Below are positions 60,767-64,000 of a stretch of 64,000 bases of DNA, piece by piece. The number at the start of each line of letters is the position of its first letter. The stretch's first letter is position 1. Source of the DNA: Vibrio sinus (GTDB lineage: Bacteria > Pseudomonadota > Gammaproteobacteria > Enterobacterales > Vibrionaceae); contig NZ_JAMKMR010000006.1 in NCBI RefSeq assembly GCF_023634645.1, forward strand, positions 124,001 through 188,000. The letters are read 5' to 3'. A program made the translations under genes and the position numbers. The notes beneath the pieces are model-generated. The model had not been told where the DNA came from and did not search any database. It was given only the letters and a program-made list of their open reading frames with translations.

Positions 60767-62986
60767 TTAACCTAAACGTTTTACCGTCATGACATCTTTG
60801 ATTTGTTCTACACGCTTGGTCACCCGCGATAGCACTTCAATATTCGATACTTCTAAGTCAAAGTCCATCACAGATAACTGGCGTTTATAATCCGTCCGAC
60901 TACGCATGCTGGTTACTTTCATCTTCTCGTTGGCAAGCAAGGTGGTAATGTCTTTCACCAGCCCACTTCGCTCCATTGCCTCTACTCTGATAGTAAGGAT
61001 ATAAGAGCCAACAAACCCACTGCCCCACACCGTATCAATAATACGCTCTGGTGCATGATGAGATAGCTCTTCGAGCTGCTCACAATCACTGCGATGCACT
61101 GAAATACCACGCCCTTGCGTGATATACCCTTTTATTTCGTCACCAGGTATTGGCTGACAGCATCGAGCTAGGTGAGTCATCAGATTATCCACGCCTTCCA
61201 CCACGACCGCATCTTTTTTCGGACGGCTTACTGGTGACGATTTTTGCTCACTTTCTTGCAGCTTCTCGAGCGCTTGCTGATCTTCTTCTTCCGCGGTAGG
61301 TTTATTAACCAGCGCATTGATGTGATTGACGATCTGATTGATACGCAAATCACCGCTACCTACCCCGGCATACAGCTCATCAGGTGTGTTGACGTTAAAA
61401 CGTTTAAGCGCGTATTCATCGGCATCTTTTAGTGACGCACCGATTTTGGCTAATTCAGACTCTAGGATCTCTCGCCCAGCTTCAATGTTTTTCTCACGTC
61501 CTTGCTTTCTAAACCAAGCATTGATTTTTGCTCGCGCACGACCGGAGTGAACAAACCCCATCGACGGATTTAACCAGTCACGTGAAGGGTTGGGCTCTTT
61601 CGAAGTAATGATTTCAACCTGATCGCCCATAGATAACTTATGGGTAAAAGGAACAATTCTTCCGCCAACTTTCGCGCCGATGCAACGATGCCCGACTTCA
61701 GAGTGAATATGATAGGCAAAATCGAGCGGAGTCGCGCCCATAGGCAAGTCCACCACATCCCCTTTTGGAGTAAAGGCATAGACGCGGTCGTCAAATACTT
61801 GGCTGCGCAGCTCATCAAGCATCTCACCCGAATCCGACATCTCTTCTTGCCAATCGATCAGTTTACGTAGCCAAGTAATCTTCTCATCGTAACCACTTCG
61901 ACTGCTGCTGCCTTCTTTGTATTTCCAGTGCGCAGCAACACCAAGCTCTGATTCTTCGTGCATTTGCTTGGTTCGAATCTGGATTTCGATAGTTTTACCT
62001 TCTGGCCCTAGAACCACAGTATGAATTGACTGATAGCCATTCGGCTTAGGGTTCGCCACATAATCATCGAACTCATCGGGTAAATGTTTGTATTTGGTGT
62101 GCACAACACCGAGCGCGGCATAACAATCTTGCAGGCGATCGGCAATGATCCTCACCGCCCTAACATCGAACAACTCATCAAAGGCGAGGCTTTTCTTTTG
62201 CATTTTTCGCCAAATGCTATAGATATGTTTGGGTCTACCACTAACTTCGGCCAAGATATGTGAGGCGTGCATTTCTGAGGTGAGATCATCAACAAAATCA
62301 GTGATGTATTGCTCGCGGACAATGCGCCTTTCCGCAAGCTGTTTGGCAATTTGTTTATACGTTTCTGGTTGCTGGTAGCGAAAGGCGTAATCTTCAATTT
62401 CCCACTTTAGCTGACCGATACCTAACCGGTTGGCTAAAGGCGCGTAAATGTTGGCACACTCTTTCGCAGCAGCCCGACGCACTTCATCAGGCTCTTTTTT
62501 GACTTCAATAAGGTTGCAAATTCGCTCGGCAAGCTTGATGACCACACACCTAAAATCATCCACCATGGCCAGAAGCATGCGGCGAACATTATCCACCTGA
62601 CCTGATGCCGCCGTACCCTCCAAGGTCGCATTCAGATGACCAATGGCCGCCATTTCCTCTACACCCACGATAAGCTTAACGATCTCTTTGCTGTACCTCT
62701 CTTCGAGCAGCTCTCGATCGTAAATACCACTGATGACAATTGGAAAAAGCTGCGCTGCAACAAGGGTCGCGGTATCCATCGACAAGGTGATCAAAATTTC
62801 GATCATTTCTCGCCCACGCCACAGTAGCACTGGCCCTTCCTCGTTACCTTCCAACATCTCCTCACATTGACGATACACTTGGGTCAATCGTTTTGCTGTT
62901 TTGGAGTCTTGTCCCAGACTGGCGATCCATTTCTCGACTTCAAATTGTTCGTCTGGGTTTAAATGCGCACTTCTTACCGCGACCAT
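60767..62986 (-). CDS. relA: GTP pyrophosphokinase RelA, (p)ppGpp synthetase I
   Basis: RelA makes the alarmone (p)ppGpp on ribosomes stalled with uncharged tRNA. The 739-residue product has a degenerate hydrolase domain: FPIVISGIYDRE replaces the HD motif of SpoT. It then has an intact synthetase domain (about 240-370, including FDVRAVRIIADR and PKPNGYQSIHTVVLG), a TGS domain (about 405-465, VYAFTPKGDVVDLPMGATPLDFAY), a zinc-finger region (HLARCCQPIPGDEI) and a C-terminal ACT domain. The missing HD pair separates it from SpoT. Confidence 0.98.
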   Translation of the reverse strand: MVAVRSAHLNPDEQFEVEKWIASLGQDSKTAKRLTQVYRQCEEMLEGNEEGPVLLWRGREMIEILITLSMDTATLVAAQLFPIVISGIYDRELLEERYSKEIVKLIVGVEEMAAIGHLNATLEGTAASGQVDNVRRMLLAMVDDFRCVVIKLAERICNLIEVKKEPDEVRRAAAKECANIYAPLANRLGIGQLKWEIEDYAFRYQQPETYKQIAKQLAERRIVREQYITDFVDDLTSEMHASHILAEVSGRPKHIYSIWRKMQKKSLAFDELFDVRAVRIIADRLQDCYAALGVVHTKYKHLPDEFDDYVANPKPNGYQSIHTVVLGPEGKTIEIQIRTKQMHEESELGVAAHWKYKEGSSSRSGYDEKITWLRKLIDWQEEMSDSGEMLDELRSQVFDDRVYAFTPKGDVVDLPMGATPLDFAYHIHSEVGHRCIGAKVGGRIVPFTHKLSMGDQVEIITSKEPNPSRDWLNPSMGFVHSGRARAKINAWFRKQGREKNIEAGREILESELAKIGASLKDADEYALKRFNVNTPDELYAGVGSGDLRINQIVNHINALVNKPTAEEEDQQALEKLQESEQKSSPVSRPKKDAVVVEGVDNLMTHLARCCQPIPGDEIKGYITQGRGISVHRSDCEQLEELSHHAPERIIDTVWGSGFVGSYILTIRVEAMERSGLVKDITTLLANEKMKVTSMRSRTDYKRQLSVMDFDLEVSNIEVLSRVTKRVEQIKDVMTVKRLG

Positions 62987-63054
62987 TGTTTTATCCTACA
63001 TGTCGTCATTCAGAGTCTACTGAACGTTTCAGGTGAATAGCTATATTATTGGGA

Positions 63055-64000
63055 TCAATTTCTCACAAACAAGGCCATGGACTCTAAGTGACTGGTATGT
63101 GGAAACATATCCAACATAGCCAATTTCTCCAATCGAAAACCTTGTTGGTATAATGATTCACTATCCCGAGCGAGAGTAGCCGGATTACAAGACACATAAA
63201 CCACTCGGGAAGCACCCATTGCTGCTATGTTGTTGATGACCACTCCAGCCCCCGCTCTCGCAGGGTCGAGCAATACTTTATCAAATGTCTTAGCCGCCCA
63301 TTTGGCCGAATCTAAACTTTCTTCTAAATTGGCGTGGAAAAAGTCCGTATTATTTAATTGGTTGAGCTGAGCATTGTGTGTTGCCTGCTCTACCATGGAA
63401 GGAACGCCTTCAACACCAACCACTTCAGAGGTCAGCTTGGCCAGAGCAAGTGAGAAGTTACCCACCCCACAAAATAGATCCAACACTCTATCTTGCTCGC
63501 TCACGTCAAGCCACTGGATAGCTTGTGATACCATTTTCTCGTTAATAGCTTGATTAACTTGGATAAAGCCATCAGGAGAAAAGCTCACCTCACAACCTGT
63601 TTCACGGTAACTTGGTGTATCACCCAACAGTTTCACTAGCTTTCCGTCATTGGGTAACAAAAATAATGAGAGACTGAACTGCTGAGCAAATTGGGTCAGT
63701 TGTGTGATATCACATTCTGGAAGCGCTTTAGTATTCCTTACCAACAACACCACACCTGAATCTGCTTTTACTAGCTCAATATGACCCAATGCATCTTGTT
63801 GCTTAAGTTGCTGTAGCGCCACTTTGAGATCAGGTAATAAGGTATTAAGCTCTGGTACTAATACTGGGCAGTGATCGACGTTAACTATCTGGTTACTCGA
63901 TTTTTTCCTAAAACCAAACTGAAGAGAAGCCGATTTTCTATGATAGTAAGTACTTATACGAGTTCGTCGCCGATAGCCTTTCTCGTTTGCAACCACTGCA
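63055..64000 (-). CDS. rlmD: 23S rRNA (uracil1939-C5)-methyltransferase RlmD, C-terminal part (cut by window edge)
   Basis: RlmD (RumA) methylates U1939 of 23S rRNA. The frame is open to the right edge, so the true start, with the TRAM domain and three of the iron-sulfur cysteines, lies outside; about 315 codons are present of the usual 430 to 440. HCPVL supplies the remaining cluster cysteine, LDLFCGVGNFSLALAK is the SAM site, DPARAGAG follows, and YVSCNPATLARD holds the catalytic Cys. It lies just upstream of relA in the same direction, as in E. coli. Confidence 0.96.
   Translation of the reverse strand, partial: AVVANEKGYRRRTRISTYYHRKSASLQFGFRKKSSNQIVNVDHCPVLVPELNTLLPDLKVALQQLKQQDALGHIELVKADSGVVLLVRNTKALPECDITQLTQFAQQFSLSLFLLPNDGKLVKLLGDTPSYRETGCEVSFSPDGFIQVNQAINEKMVSQAIQWLDVSEQDRVLDLFCGVGNFSLALAKLTSEVVGVEGVPSMVEQATHNAQLNQLNNTDFFHANLEESLDSAKWAAKTFDKVLLDPARAGAGVVINNIAAMGASRVVYVSCNPATLARDSESLYQQGFRLEKLAMLDMFPHTSHLESMALFVRN

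Overview
The window is a block of core chromosome from a gammaproteobacterium, almost certainly a Vibrio or close Vibrionaceae relative. The evidence is the gene order (dcw cluster ending ftsZ-lpxC-secA, nudF-yqiB-cpdA-yqiA-parE-parC next to tolC, rlmD-relA-mazG-pyrG-eno), the quality of the protein matches to Vibrio and E. coli families, a DciA-type helicase loader gene, and ParC numbering with Ser85 as in vibrios. Species cannot be fixed from the sequence alone. I see no prophage, transposon, integron, CRISPR array or tRNA gene.

Layout, left to right. 1-2394: the 5' part of secA, a divergent dciA gene and lpxC. 2495-18003: the division and cell-wall (dcw) cluster on the minus strand, read from right to left as rsmH-ftsL-ftsI-murE-murF-mraY-murD-ftsW-murG-murC-ftsQ-ftsA-ftsZ; mraZ and ddlB are not in it. 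18150-19498: rnpB (RNase P RNA) with its own promoter and terminator, then rsmI. 19562-22911: a plus-strand run lpoA-yraN-diaA-dolP. 22988-29330: minus-strand sspB-sspA, petABC (cytochrome bc1), rpsI-rplM with a structured leader, and zapE. 29486-32648: plus-strand zapG-degQ-degS. 32729-39640: minus-strand topoisomerase IV (parC, parE) with yqiA, cpdA, yqiB and nudF; tolC is divergent from nudF. 41431-48924: minus-strand hldE, glnE, a chemoreceptor and the CYTH-CHAD triphosphatase ygiF. 49129-56598: plus-strand DUF47-pit, ygiM, cca, a lone PBP2 gene (mrdA) and a lone periplasmic solute-binding protein. 56701-64000: minus-strand eno, pyrG, mazG, relA and the 3' part of rlmD.

How the genes work together. 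The dcw genes make lipid-linked peptidoglycan precursor (murE, F, D, C, mraY, murG) and build the divisome (ftsL, I, W, Q, A, Z); lpxC adds the committed step of lipid A synthesis; lpoA, dolP, zapE and zapG, degQ/degS, hldE and tolC extend the envelope theme. The phosphate neighbourhood (ygiF divergent from DUF47-pit) links polyphosphate-type chemistry with phosphate import. relA and mazG pair alarmone synthesis with nucleotide clean-up.

I did not find a clearly new biological system. The items most worth checking are the lone mrdA plus solute-binding gene behind an AT-rich gap, the dcw cluster without mraZ, the phosphate/polyphosphate gene neighbourhood with a structured spacer, the unusually small-sensor chemoreceptor with two hairpins upstream, and a possible dispersed intergenic repeat.
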